NCBI GenBank assembly: GCA_001899315.1 | Contig: MOYA01000001.1 | Location: forward strand, 372,001-436,000 | Origin: Candidatus Obscuribacter phosphatis | Lineage (GTDB): Bacteria > Cyanobacteriota > Vampirovibrionia > Obscuribacterales > Obscuribacteraceae | Length of the DNA: 64,000 nt | Reading direction: 5' to 3' | Shown: in pieces, positions 27,730 to 35,528 of the stretch | How the letters are laid out: every line of letters starts with the position of its first letter | Numbering within the stretch: position 1 is the first letter of the stretch | Translations under genes and position numbers: made by a program | Notes under the pieces: generated by a model | Databases searched by the model: none | What the model saw: the letters and a program-made list of their open reading frames with translations, nothing else | Told to the model about the DNA's origin: nothing

Positions 27730-28995
27730 ATGAAGAAGGGCAGCAAAAAAAGGGCAAGCAATATTGAATCGTTTAGCCCCCTTGAAAACAAAACCATTTT
27801 GCTTGGCATCACCGGTGGTATAGCTGCCTACAAAGCTTGCGACATCGCTTCTCTATTGCGCCGCTCCGGCGCCGATGTGCACGCCGTTCTCACCCCTAAT
27901 GCCAAAGAGTTCATCACGCCGCTCTCGCTCACCACGATCACCCGCAACCAAGCCCATTGCGAACAGTATGGTCCGACTGTCAATTGGCGCCCCGAGCACA
28001 TAGATCTGGCTAAAAAATGCGACCTCATCTTGATAGCTCCCGCCACCGCCGATATCATCGCCAAGCTCGCCAATGGCATTTGCGACGATCTTCTCACCAC
28101 CATGGTTTTAGCCTCGCAGGCCAAGGTCATGTTGGCTCCGGCTATGAATCCGGTCATGCTGGCGCATCCGGCTACACAACACAATCTTTCCATTCTAGAA
28201 AATCGCTACCGTTACGACATAATTTCTCCTGAATTTGGCGAAGTGGCTTGCGGCGATGTCGGTCTCGGCAAGATGGCGGCGGTAGAGTCCATCATCGCTG
28301 CAGTGGCAGCGCGCCTCCTTGCCAATCAGACGCTTTCCACCAAACGAGTTTTGGTCACAGCCGGGGGCACGCGCGAACCCATCGATCCGGTGCGCTTCAT
28401 CGGCAACCGGTCTTCAGGCAAGATGGGCATAGCCATGGCTGATGCTGCTTTTGCTCGCGGTGCCGATGTCACCTTGATTTCAACAGTAGATGTTGAAAGA
28501 GCTTATCCTGTGGTGGTGGTGGAGACCGCCCAAGAGATGCAAGATGCTGTCGAATCTGAATTCGACGGCTGTGACGCTCTAGTTATGACCGCAGCTGTGG
28601 CTGATTTCAGACCTCTAGCTGTCTCCAGTCAGAAAATCAAGAAGACCGAATCGGAAGACCTGGTTTTGGAGCTGACCAAGAACCCTGACATTATCGACCT
28701 GCTTGGCCGAGTTAAGCGCAAAGATCAAGTAATTATCGGCTTTGCCGCCGAGTCTGAAGCCTTGCTCTCTAATGCCGCTCAGAAGCTGAAACGCAAAAAT
28801 CTCGACATGATTATTGGCAACGATATTTCAGTTCCTGATATCGGCTTTGGATCAGATGACAACGCCGTTGTCATACTTTCCGCCGAAGGCACCCGCGAAA
28901 GCCTGCCGCGCATGCCGAAGCGGGCTATCGCTGACCACATCTGCGATTTACTCGCTGACCGTTTTCAGGTGATTGAGAAAGAATACGTAGGTTAG
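27730..28995 (+). CDS. coaBC: bifunctional phosphopantothenoylcysteine decarboxylase/phosphopantothenate-cysteine ligase
   Basis: Catalyses two steps of coenzyme A synthesis: joining cysteine to 4'-phosphopantothenate (CoaB, using CTP) and decarboxylating the product (CoaC, with FMN). The CoaC half covers residues about 20-200: [20 protein letters not shown], cited in part, a catalytic His in [31 protein letters not shown] and the PAMNPVM motif. The CoaB half follows from about 205: [35 protein letters not shown], and [12 protein letters not shown] 27730 has GAGG upstream. The first 18 residues are a basic extension. The 421-residue length is normal. Confidence 0.96.
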   Translation: MKKGSKKRASNIESFSPLENKTILLGITGGIAAYKACDIASLLRRSGADVHAVLTPNAKEFITPLSLTTITRNQAHCEQYGPTVNWRPEHIDLAKKCDLILIAPATADIIAKLANGICDDLLTTMVLASQAKVMLAPAMNPVMLAHPATQHNLSILENRYRYDIISPEFGEVACGDVGLGKMAAVESIIAAVAARLLANQTLSTKRVLVTAGGTREPIDPVRFIGNRSSGKMGIAMADAAFARGADVTLISTVDVERAYPVVVVETAQEMQDAVESEFDGCDALVMTAAVADFRPLAVSSQKIKKTESEDLVLELTKNPDIIDLLGRVKRKDQVIIGFAAESEALLSNAAQKLKRKNLDMIIGNDISVPDIGFGSDDNAVVILSAEGTRESLPRMPKRAIADHICDLLADRFQVIEKEYVG

Positions 28996-29066
28996 GCTTC
29001 TTATTTGGGTCTAGCCCTTAGTTTGGTGCTATACTGCAGTGTCCACATCGTGTCGGAGATTTGTTC

Positions 29067-29444
29067 ATGGGCAGAGCCGAGAACTATAGCGTTGAGATTT
29101 CTTCCGCCGAGTCAGAGCGGAATCCCGGTTGGGGCGCCTGGTTGGCTGGATTACTTATCGGAGCAGCCGGCGGTGCAGCCATCGCCTTGTTGACCGCTCC
29201 TAAATCTGGCAATGAGCTGCGCGGCAATCTAGAGAGAACCGCCAGGCACGTGCCGGATCGTCTTGGAGAAGTCGTAGATGATTCCCTCGATCTTTACGCT
29301 TCTTTCCTCAATTATTGCCAGCTCACTCTCGAAGAGCAAACACTGCGTTTCAAGCGTGCTGTGGCTGCCGGTAAGTTAGCTGCCGCCAAGAAGAGAGAAG
29401 AAATCGAACTGGGCGGCGGTCAGATGCCTTTCCAGCATCGCTAG
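29067..29444 (+). CDS. YtxH-like membrane protein, first copy
   Basis: Small protein with one glycine-rich membrane helix followed by a soluble helical tail, the YtxH pattern often linked to envelope stress. The core is WGAWLAGLLIGAAGGAAIAL, then LLTAPKSGNELRGNL, where the APKSGxELR motif just after the helix is typical. ATG 29067 has GGAG 8 bases upstream and begins MGRAENYSVEIS; an upstream TTG is less likely. The tail is a basic amphipathic coiled coil. It forms a compact set with the DUF948-like gene (17-base gap) and a second YtxH copy (29946). Such triplets recur in several phyla without a known biochemical role. Confidence 0.78.
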   Translation: MGRAENYSVEISSAESERNPGWGAWLAGLLIGAAGGAAIALLTAPKSGNELRGNLERTARHVPDRLGEVVDDSLDLYASFLNYCQLTLEEQTLRFKRAVAAGKLAAAKKREEIELGGGQMPFQHR

Positions 29445-29460
29445 AAACGAGGAGTTTTAC

Positions 29461-29892
29461 GTGGAGCAAATTTCCGGAAGCCTGAACATACTGGTGGCGG
29501 TGGCTTTGATTTTTTTGGCTGTCTCACTGATGCTTATCAGTCTGCCCCTCATGTCTATGGTTAAACAGTCAGAGCGCACGCTGTCCGCCCTCGAAAGACT
29601 TCTTGGAACGGTGGACAAAGAGCTTGGACCGACCCTCAAACAAGTCGACACCCTCTTGGGTGCGGTAATTGAGCTGAAAGGTAGAGCTGAACGCTCTATC
29701 GGCGATGTGGGCAGCAAGGTCGGTGATGTTAAGGGCGGCATTACAAAGGCTGCCGATGAAGCTAAGAAAAACTCATCAGTATTTGGTGCCGGTTTTATGG
29801 CAGGTATAAGAGCCTATCTGGAACCAAAGGGTAACAAGGAAGAAAAAGAGCGCATTCGGGAAGCGAGATCGCTTTCTGAAGTGGGCAAGTAA
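29461..29892 (+). CDS. DUF948-like membrane-anchored protein
   Basis: One N-terminal membrane helix (ILVAVALIFLAVSLMLISLP) followed by an amphipathic helical region in which Leu and Val recur with polar spacers (LGPTLKQVDTLLGAVIELKG), as in DUF948 proteins that accompany YtxH proteins. GTG 29461 has GAGGAG upstream. The C-terminal 45 residues are polar and basic, including a short SVFGAGFMAGIRAYLEPKG. It sits between two YtxH-like genes, which is the main support for the assignment. Probably a membrane-associated structural or stress protein, role unknown. Confidence 0.7.
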   Translation: MEQISGSLNILVAVALIFLAVSLMLISLPLMSMVKQSERTLSALERLLGTVDKELGPTLKQVDTLLGAVIELKGRAERSIGDVGSKVGDVKGGITKAADEAKKNSSVFGAGFMAGIRAYLEPKGNKEEKERIREARSLSEVGK

Positions 29893-29945
29893 AAGAGTGA
29901 AAGCTCTAAGCAAACTTAACTAGATTGTGAGGTAAAACACAGATC

Positions 29946-30278
29946 ATGAGCAGATTTTGGGAAGGTCTCGTAGTAGGCGGCGCTGTTGGTTACATAATCG
30001 GTCTCTTGTCGGCTCCCAAGTCGGGCGCCGAATTGCGTCGTCAGATTGCTGACGGTTCTGAAGACCTCTACAAGCAAGCGTCTGACTCTCTTTGCGAAAT
30101 CAAAGAGAAAACCGGTACAACAATTACCGACTTGCAAAGCAGAAGCAATGAAGTTTTGAAGAAAGCCAGCGACTCTGTGGCCGGCACCAAAGATCAGATT
30201 GCTCAGAAGTTGCAAGAACTGGCCGGACAATCGAAAGTCATGGTGGATGACGTAGAAAGCGCCACATCGGGAGGCTAG
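29946..30278 (+). CDS. YtxH-like membrane protein, second copy
   Basis: A 110-residue YtxH protein with the helix FWEGLVVGGAVGYIIGLLSA followed at once by the diagnostic APKSGAELRRQI, then a long coiled-coil tail of apolipophorin-like amphipathic helices (LYKQASDSLCEIKEKTGTTI and later). ATG 29946 has GAGGT about 13 bases upstream. It is closer to classical YtxH than the copy at 29067, whose tail is different, so the two are not a recent duplication. Same strand and order as the preceding DUF948-like gene; 20 bases before the pseudouridine synthase gene. Confidence 0.82.
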   Translation: MSRFWEGLVVGGAVGYIIGLLSAPKSGAELRRQIADGSEDLYKQASDSLCEIKEKTGTTITDLQSRSNEVLKKASDSVAGTKDQIAQKLQELAGQSKVMVDDVESATSGG

Positions 30279-30298
30279 GGCTAGTTTGCCCGAGTCGA

Positions 30299-31123
30299 AT
30301 GAGCGGTCGTGATAAGCAAGAATCTTCGCGCAAGAAAAACAGCGAAATTTCTTGCAGCCAATCTGAAAAGCAGCCGGAGAAGCAGCCAGAGAAGCAGCCG
30401 GAGAAGCAGCCAGAACGGTTCCGTCTCAACCGAGCTGTGGCTCTCACTGGTCTAGCCAGCAGGCGCAAAGCTGACGAGCTCATTGCCCAAGGGCAAGTGA
30501 AGGTGAATGGAGTGGTCGTGAAAGATTTTTCTTTCATGGTTTCTCTTCAAGACAAAATTGAAGTGGGACGCGACAGCGCCCCACTTCTTTCTTTTGAATA
30601 CATCGCCCTTAATAAGCCAAAAGGCATTGTCTCTACCTGCGAAGACGAACGGGGGCGCAGATGTCTCATCGACCTTTTGCCTGAAGAACTGAAGCATCTC
30701 AAGCCGGTCGGGCGCTTGGATCGCGATTCGGAAGGTTTGATTCTTTTGACTAATGACGGCGAATTCACCAAAATTCTCACTCATCCATCCCATGACATTC
30801 CTAAAATTTACCGAGTGACTGTCAAGGGGAAGCTGGAGCAATCTCATTTGCGTCAGCTCGCCTCTGGTGTTAAGTTGTCGGATGGTATGACTAGAGCGGC
30901 TAAGGTTCGCAAAATTTCTGCAAATTATGACTCGACAACTTTTGAAATTGCCATCAAAGAGGGGCGAAATCGGCAAATCAGGCGCATGTGCGCTACACTC
31001 GGCTATGATGTAACTCGTTTAGTCAGGGTTGCCATAGGTGGGTTACAATTGAGTCAGTTGCCGTCTGGAAAATGGCGTCGGCTCACCGATAGAGAGATAT
31101 CGCAAGAGATATTCGATAGATAG
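30299..31123 (+). CDS. RluB/RsuA-family rRNA pseudouridine synthase
   Basis: Converts a specific uridine of ribosomal RNA to pseudouridine. The domain order is an S4 RNA-binding domain at about residues 42-90 (FRLNRAVALTGLASRRKADE, LIAQGQVKVNG) and a catalytic domain with the motif VGRLDRDSEGLILLTNDGE, where the Asp of GRLDRDSEG is catalytic, plus KEGRNRQIRRMCATLGYDV. Length without the extension matches RluB or RsuA. The first 40 residues are a polar extension carrying four copies of QPEK, encoded by a 12-bp tandem repeat at 30368-30415. ATG 30299 follows the second YtxH gene by 20 bases. The target uridine (large or small subunit) is not decided by sequence alone. Confidence 0.9.
   Translation: MSGRDKQESSRKKNSEISCSQSEKQPEKQPEKQPEKQPERFRLNRAVALTGLASRRKADELIAQGQVKVNGVVVKDFSFMVSLQDKIEVGRDSAPLLSFEYIALNKPKGIVSTCEDERGRRCLIDLLPEELKHLKPVGRLDRDSEGLILLTNDGEFTKILTHPSHDIPKIYRVTVKGKLEQSHLRQLASGVKLSDGMTRAAKVRKISANYDSTTFEIAIKEGRNRQIRRMCATLGYDVTRLVRVAIGGLQLSQLPSGKWRRLTDREISQEIFDR
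30368..30415 (+). repeat. 12-bp tandem repeat, four copies, coding for QPEK
   Basis: Four head-to-tail copies of AAGCAGCCRGAG, in which the third-position base alternates G and A, so the array grew by 24-bp steps. It extends the disordered N-terminus of the pseudouridine synthase without shifting frame. Confidence 0.9.
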
Positions 31124-31202
31124 CCGGTTTCGCTTCAGCAAATTTTAGGCAAGTAAGCACAATAGACACCAAAACAAAACAAATTCAGGTTGGGGAATAG
31201 CG

Positions 31203-32303
31203 GTGACTGCCACAATGTCGTTAGAACAAGTAGGACAAAAACTAAAATCGGCAAGGGAAGCCCAGAATCTGACCCTCGGTCAGGTATATGATCGTATCCG
31301 TATTTCCACTTCTAATCTCGAAGCAATCGAAGAAGGACGACTGGAAGATCTGCCCGAACCGGTGTACGTAGCTGGTTTTATCAAACGTTACGGCGACATG
31401 CTTGGTCTATCGGGTCAGACCTTGGTGGAAGAATACAAAAGAACCATGACCGGCGAGAATGGCAAGGGCAATGGACTTTTCGGCATAGTCAAGAACAGTC
31501 AGCCGATAGCCGCTCCCACAGTCAGTTATGTCGCACCGCCGCGTCTTGTTTCCGATGCTCCTAGTTTCACTAAAACATTTTTCTATCCCAGTCTGCTTTT
31601 GGTAGCCGTTGTAGCCAGCGTCAGCGGATTGCTTTGGTGGCAACAACAGCAACTGGCTCAACAGCAAGATCCTTCAGTACTGGCTCTGCGTGATTCAACC
31701 TCGCGTTTCAATGCCGCCGGCATGCAGGTTGCAGCCGGCACAAGCCAGATGCCTACCGCGCAAGTTCCGAGTGTTTTGCCGGCCAGCACAGGCAAGATCA
31801 CACTTGCTGCAAGCCAATATGTCTGGGTCGAAGTCAAGTCAATGGCTACTGGTGCCCCCTTGTTCACCGGCTATCTTGAAGCCGGAGACAAGCGTGACTT
31901 TCAGGACCCGCAAGGATTGACAGTGCGAGCCGGTAACGGCGGCTCTTTGTCGGTTACCGATTTTACCGGCAAGACAGAGGTTATGGGCGCTCCCGGCAAG
32001 GTCAAGGAAATCACCTATACACCTCCGGCTCAGACTCAGCCTGGTGCAGCCGGCACGCAAGTTGCCGATCAGAGTAGCGGTGCCTCAAGTGCAAGCGCTG
32101 GAGCCGTCAAGCCTGTAACAAATGTAAAGAGGCCGATTTCATACAAGCGCTCGGTCTCGGATGCCGCTGGCACGGGCGAAAGACGCCCTCGCCGGCTTGA
32201 TGATGGCGGCACCAGAGACATACCGGGCATATCGTCCGGAGGCGGGATTAGATCAATCGAAACCCCTTACCGTTACAATGATGGTCGTCTTGATAACGAA
32301 TAG
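31203..32303 (+). CDS. rodZ: RodZ-like cytoskeletal membrane protein
   Basis: Bitopic protein that anchors MreB to the membrane in rod-shaped cells. Residues about 8-75 are a helix-turn-helix domain (VGQKLKSAREAQNLTLGQVY, then IRISTSNLEAIEEGRLEDLP, PVYVAGFIKRYGDMLGL), the RodZ hallmark. One membrane helix (FFYPSLLLVAVVASVSGLLW) follows near residue 125. The outer part has a Gln/Ala-rich linker and a beta-rich domain (YVWVEVKSMATGAPLFTGYL, then RAGNGGSLSVTDFTGK) matching the C-terminal DUF4115 fold. A disordered tail of about 85 residues rich in Ala, Ser and Arg ends it. GTG 31203 has GGGGA upstream. It is separate from the mre block and 38 bases before rimO. Confidence 0.88.
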   Translation: MTATMSLEQVGQKLKSAREAQNLTLGQVYDRIRISTSNLEAIEEGRLEDLPEPVYVAGFIKRYGDMLGLSGQTLVEEYKRTMTGENGKGNGLFGIVKNSQPIAAPTVSYVAPPRLVSDAPSFTKTFFYPSLLLVAVVASVSGLLWWQQQQLAQQQDPSVLALRDSTSRFNAAGMQVAAGTSQMPTAQVPSVLPASTGKITLAASQYVWVEVKSMATGAPLFTGYLEAGDKRDFQDPQGLTVRAGNGGSLSVTDFTGKTEVMGAPGKVKEITYTPPAQTQPGAAGTQVADQSSGASSASAGAVKPVTNVKRPISYKRSVSDAAGTGERRPRRLDDGGTRDIPGISSGGGIRSIETPYRYNDGRLDNE

Positions 32304-32341
32304 GTCGGTTATCTAGCTTTCGATTCGGTGAGGAAAATCTG

Positions 32342-33718
32342 ATGCGCAACCCCAAGATCGGGGTGGTTTCACTTGGCTGTCCAAAGAATGCCACTGACAC
32401 CGAGGTTATGCTCGGTTTATTGAATAGAGCTGGTTTTGAAGTCACTTTTGACAATGACGAAGCACAGATGTGCTTAGTGAATACCTGTTCTTTTATCGGT
32501 GATGCCCGCAAAGAATCGGTGCGCACCTTGGTGGAACTGGCAGATCAAGGTAAAGAGCTGATTATCGCCGGTTGTCTGGCGCAGCATTTCAAAGAAGAAC
32601 TCCTCGAAGAAATTCCTGAGGCTCGCGCTTTGGTTGGAACCGGTGACATCACCAAGATTGTCGATGTAATCAAATCAATTGCCCAAGACTCATCGCTTCG
32701 CGTGGTCGAAGTATCCGATGTACCAAATAACTATGACGATGAAGTCTTGCCTCGTATGGCTACTGGAGTCGGTGCTTCTGCTTATCTCAAGATAGCCGAA
32801 GGCTGCGACCATAGCTGCTCGTTCTGCATCATTCCACAATTGCGCGGTAAGTTCCGCTCCCGCACCATCGAGTCTTTGGTAAAAGAAGCGCGCATGCTGG
32901 TCATGGGCGGTGTGAAAGAAATCATACTTGTCTCACAAGATTCCAGCTATTACGGTCTAGATATCTATAACCGTATGGCGCTGCCTGAGCTTTTGGAAGC
33001 CTTGCATGAGATAGAAGAACTAGATTGGATCAGGGTGATGTATTGTTACCCGACCGAAACCAATAAGGCCTTGCTCACCACCATGGCTCGTCTGCCCAAG
33101 GTGGTCAAGTATGTCGATATTCCGCTGCAGCATTCTCATCCTGATGTTTTGGCCGCTATGGCCAGACCCAAGCATCCAGAAAAGGTCATGGACCTAATTC
33201 GCGAAAACCTGCCCGGGGTCAAAATTCGCTCTACCTTTATAGTGGGCTTCCCGGGTGAAACCGAAGAACATTTTGAGCATCTCTATAATTTTATAGACCG
33301 ATATCGGTTCGATAGATTAGGTGTCTTCACTTACAGCCGTCAAATGGAAGTACCTAGCGGCCATATGGAAGACCAGATACCCGAGAAAGTCAAGAAGAAC
33401 CGTCAGAAGCGTATAATGCAGTTGCAGCATGGTATTTCGCTATCACTCAATGAAGCCATGGTGGGCAGTCGCATACCGGTCTTGGTGGAAAGCTATGATG
33501 AGTCTAAAAAGCTCTATATCGGCCGCTCGCAATGGGATGCCCCCGGCATAGACAACCAGGTCTACATTAGAGAAAGTGACGAGACTGTCTATATGGCTGA
33601 GGTCAATAATGTCTTGGTGGAAAGTGCCAAGCCCTATGACCTATATGGCGTAGCTTGTGGCGAAGACAGTCTTTCAGAGCTGGTTTCAGTCGTTTCGACA
33701 AAAAATAAGAAGGCTTAA
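32342..33718 (+). CDS. rimO: ribosomal protein S12 methylthiotransferase RimO
   Basis: Radical-SAM enzyme that methylthiolates an aspartate of ribosomal protein S12. The 458-residue protein has the N-terminal UPF0004 domain (VVSLGCPKNATDTEVMLGLL, LVNTCSFIGDARKES with cluster cysteines), the radical-SAM motif CDHSCSFC in AEGCDHSCSFCIIPQLRGK, cited in part, the DIPLQHSHPDVL segment, and IVGFPGETEEHF. A C-terminal TRAM domain follows. SLGCPKNxxDxE marks RimO rather than MiaB. ATG 32342 has GAGG upstream. The DNA for DRYRFDR at 33297-33308 is the palindrome ACCGATATCGGT (see findings). Confidence 0.94.
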   Translation: MRNPKIGVVSLGCPKNATDTEVMLGLLNRAGFEVTFDNDEAQMCLVNTCSFIGDARKESVRTLVELADQGKELIIAGCLAQHFKEELLEEIPEARALVGTGDITKIVDVIKSIAQDSSLRVVEVSDVPNNYDDEVLPRMATGVGASAYLKIAEGCDHSCSFCIIPQLRGKFRSRTIESLVKEARMLVMGGVKEIILVSQDSSYYGLDIYNRMALPELLEALHEIEELDWIRVMYCYPTETNKALLTTMARLPKVVKYVDIPLQHSHPDVLAAMARPKHPEKVMDLIRENLPGVKIRSTFIVGFPGETEEHFEHLYNFIDRYRFDRLGVFTYSRQMEVPSGHMEDQIPEKVKKNRQKRIMQLQHGISLSLNEAMVGSRIPVLVESYDESKKLYIGRSQWDAPGIDNQVYIRESDETVYMAEVNNVLVESAKPYDLYGVACGEDSLSELVSVVSTKNKKA

Positions 33719-33775
33719 AGCTTTCCGTGCTATATTGTCAACAGGGAGTGTCCGCACTTTCTCGAGGCAAAAGCT

Positions 33776-34276
33776 GTGATCGGCAAGCGGAACAAGTCGG
33801 CTAATCTATATATAGGTGACGATGCAGCCTATGTAACCAGTCTGGCATTTGATGACCAAGGCTTTTATGTCAGTCTCAATAATAGACAGCGTCTCGCTGA
33901 TGCTCTTGCTTGTTGCCTAGAAAGCGAGATACAGCCTCTTACAATTGCTGATTCGATTAGACGGCGCATTGCAGTTGAAGAACGAGTGAAAGAGTGTATT
34001 CCGGCTGCGCAGTTACCTGGTTTGCACGAGTTGTTCATAGAAGTCGAGGGTGATTTCTTTGTCATCCATCTCTTTTGCGATGGTTATAAACAAAGCACCG
34101 TTTTGGCGCGTGTCTTGATCGAGCGCGGCTATTTCGCCCTCGCCAACGAAATAGTGGCTCACTGCCAGTCGTCTGGCGGGGGACCCAGTTTAGCCGGTTT
34201 ATTCCCTTTATTCCCTCGACTGTTCCCCATTTTCTGGGGTTGGTTGGTAAAGAACTTGGGCAATCTCAAGGTCTGA
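33776..34276 (+). CDS. hypothetical protein (166 aa)
   Basis: Not recognised. A soluble N-terminal part (residues about 5-115) contains ADALACCLESEIQPLTIADS and FIEVEGDFFVIHLFCDGYKQ. A short Gly/Pro/Phe-rich C-terminus (LAGLFPLFPRLFPIFWGWLV) is hydrophobic enough to contact the membrane, like a tail anchor. GTG 33776 has GAGG about 11 bases upstream. It follows rimO by 57 bases on the same strand, with nothing on the next 140 bases but a tetranucleotide repeat. No motif indicates an enzymatic role. Confidence 0.65.
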   Translation: MIGKRNKSANLYIGDDAAYVTSLAFDDQGFYVSLNNRQRLADALACCLESEIQPLTIADSIRRRIAVEERVKECIPAAQLPGLHELFIEVEGDFFVIHLFCDGYKQSTVLARVLIERGYFALANEIVAHCQSSGGGPSLAGLFPLFPRLFPIFWGWLVKNLGNLKV

Positions 34277-34401
34277 GTTCTTTCGCTTTCTTTTCAGACC
34301 TTGTGCTTGCTGTGATATCGTCGGTAGTGGCGCCATTTTCTGTTTTGTAAATACAATTGAGCCTGCTTCAAGAGCGCTAGCTCCTGCTCTCAAGCGCTGC
34401 T

Positions 34402-34426
34402 TTACTTACTTACTTACTTACTTACT
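34402..34426. repeat. tetranucleotide tandem repeat (TTAC)6
   Basis: Six copies of TTAC (TAAG on the other strand). It overlaps the last codons of the minus-strand MarR gene: the AAG and TAA stop that end that gene are the first repeat unit. Changes in copy number would leave the first in-frame TAA in place, so the protein would not change. Confidence 0.9.
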
Positions 34427-35371
34427 CTCAAGTGCGGTGATCATGCGCTGCAGAAAGTCCTTCATAAAATCTATATCGCTTGGTTTTAGCCCCTTTGTGA
34501 CCTCGCCTGTGGTGGCAAGGGCAAGGGGCGGCAAGACTTGATAAAGCTCTTTGCCTCTTGCTGTGAGAAAGACTAATATTCTTCTTTTGTCTTGTTCGTC
34601 TACCCGTCTAGAAACCAGTCCTCTTTCTTCCATGCGGTCAAGCAGCCCAGTGAGAGTTCCCCCCACCATATCAACATGGCTGCCTATCTCCATGGTGGTG
34701 ATGCCCTCTTGCCGCCATAGTCGGCACAGGGCTACCCATTGCACAGTGGTCACTTCATAGGGTGAAAGCACTTCAGAAAAGCGACGACTGAGTGCCAGGG
34801 TCAGCACTTTCATGCGATAACCAAGTGATTTAGGCGGTAAGATGCGGCTCAGCTCGGGGGGCAATTCATTGCTGCATTCGGGCAGAGAGCAACTATATTC
34901 CGGTATGAGATTTTTTAGGCAATGATCGATAAGTTGAGAGAATCGCTCTTTCTCGTCTTTGCTTATTTGTTCTAGAGCTTGATCCCATATTTGCCTAACC
35001 AGTCGGGGCAGTTCGTTCAAGAGCTGGCTGCCTTTCTCGGTCAAGAAGACTCGCCAAATACGGCGGTCTTGCTTGTCTCTGCGACGCACCACCAGTTTTC
35101 TCTTTTCCATGCGGTCCAGCACTCCGGTAAGGGTGCCGCCGATTTGTTGAATTTGACGAGCTATATAAGTGACCGGCTGTCCGTCACTTCGCCACAAACA
35201 AGAGAGAACTATCCAGTGATTGGCGGTCAGTTGGAAGGGCGCCAGCTGATTGGTCAGCTTCAGCGTCAAGAGATTGGAGGCACGCTTGGTAAGCGAACCT
35301 AAGGAAGTTCGATCGAGAAACTGTTTGTACTCTTCGATTTGTGTTGAGTTGTTAAGAGAACTTCGCTCCAT
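34418..35371 (-). CDS. double-domain MarR family regulator (two fused MarR domains)
   Basis: DNA-binding repressor made of two complete MarR domains in one chain of 317 residues. Domain 1 covers about residues 15-155 and domain 2 about 165-315. Each has the winged-helix core with the same marks: GGTLTGVLDRMEKRKLV and DKQDRRIWRVFLTEKG in the first, GGTLTGLLDRMEERGLV and DEQDKRRILVFLTARG in the second. MarR proteins are normally about 150 residues and work as dimers, so this is a covalent dimer by duplication. I chose ATG 35371, with GGAAAG upstream. It is divergent from the RND efflux operon, with a candidate palindromic operator at 35479-35495, so it probably represses the pump. Confidence 0.88.
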   Translation of the reverse strand: MERSSLNNSTQIEEYKQFLDRTSLGSLTKRASNLLTLKLTNQLAPFQLTANHWIVLSCLWRSDGQPVTYIARQIQQIGGTLTGVLDRMEKRKLVVRRRDKQDRRIWRVFLTEKGSQLLNELPRLVRQIWDQALEQISKDEKERFSQLIDHCLKNLIPEYSCSLPECSNELPPELSRILPPKSLGYRMKVLTLALSRRFSEVLSPYEVTTVQWVALCRLWRQEGITTMEIGSHVDMVGGTLTGLLDRMEERGLVSRRVDEQDKRRILVFLTARGKELYQVLPPLALATTGEVTKGLKPSDIDFMKDFLQRMITALESK

Positions 35372-35478
35372 TATTCGTCGCTTTCCATACTCTGGCGCCA
35401 AATCCAAGACCAAATTAGCAGATTTTGCCGAACGCTACTTCTAATGCCCAAAGGCAACAGATTAAATAAGTGTTGCAA

Positions 35479-35495
35479 ATGCGAATATTTCGTAT
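35479..35495. promoter_or_regulatory. candidate operator and promoter of the RND operon
   Basis: ATGCGAA-TAT-TTCGTAT is an imperfect palindrome (6 of 7 pairs), of the size MarR dimers bind. A TATAAT box at 35500-35505 lies 5 bases downstream, and TTGCAA at 35473-35478 overlaps its upstream side, so a bound protein would cover the promoter. The spacing between TTGCAA and TATAAT (21) is long, so TTGCAA may not be the true -35. Confidence 0.5.
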
Positions 35496-35528
35496 AACCT
35501 ATAATTATAGAGCAGGATATTGGAAACC

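Noticed and set aside
34402-34426. Phase-variation switch of the MarR gene
   Set aside because: The repeat lies at the stop codon; the first repeat unit supplies the TAA, so copy changes do not alter the protein.
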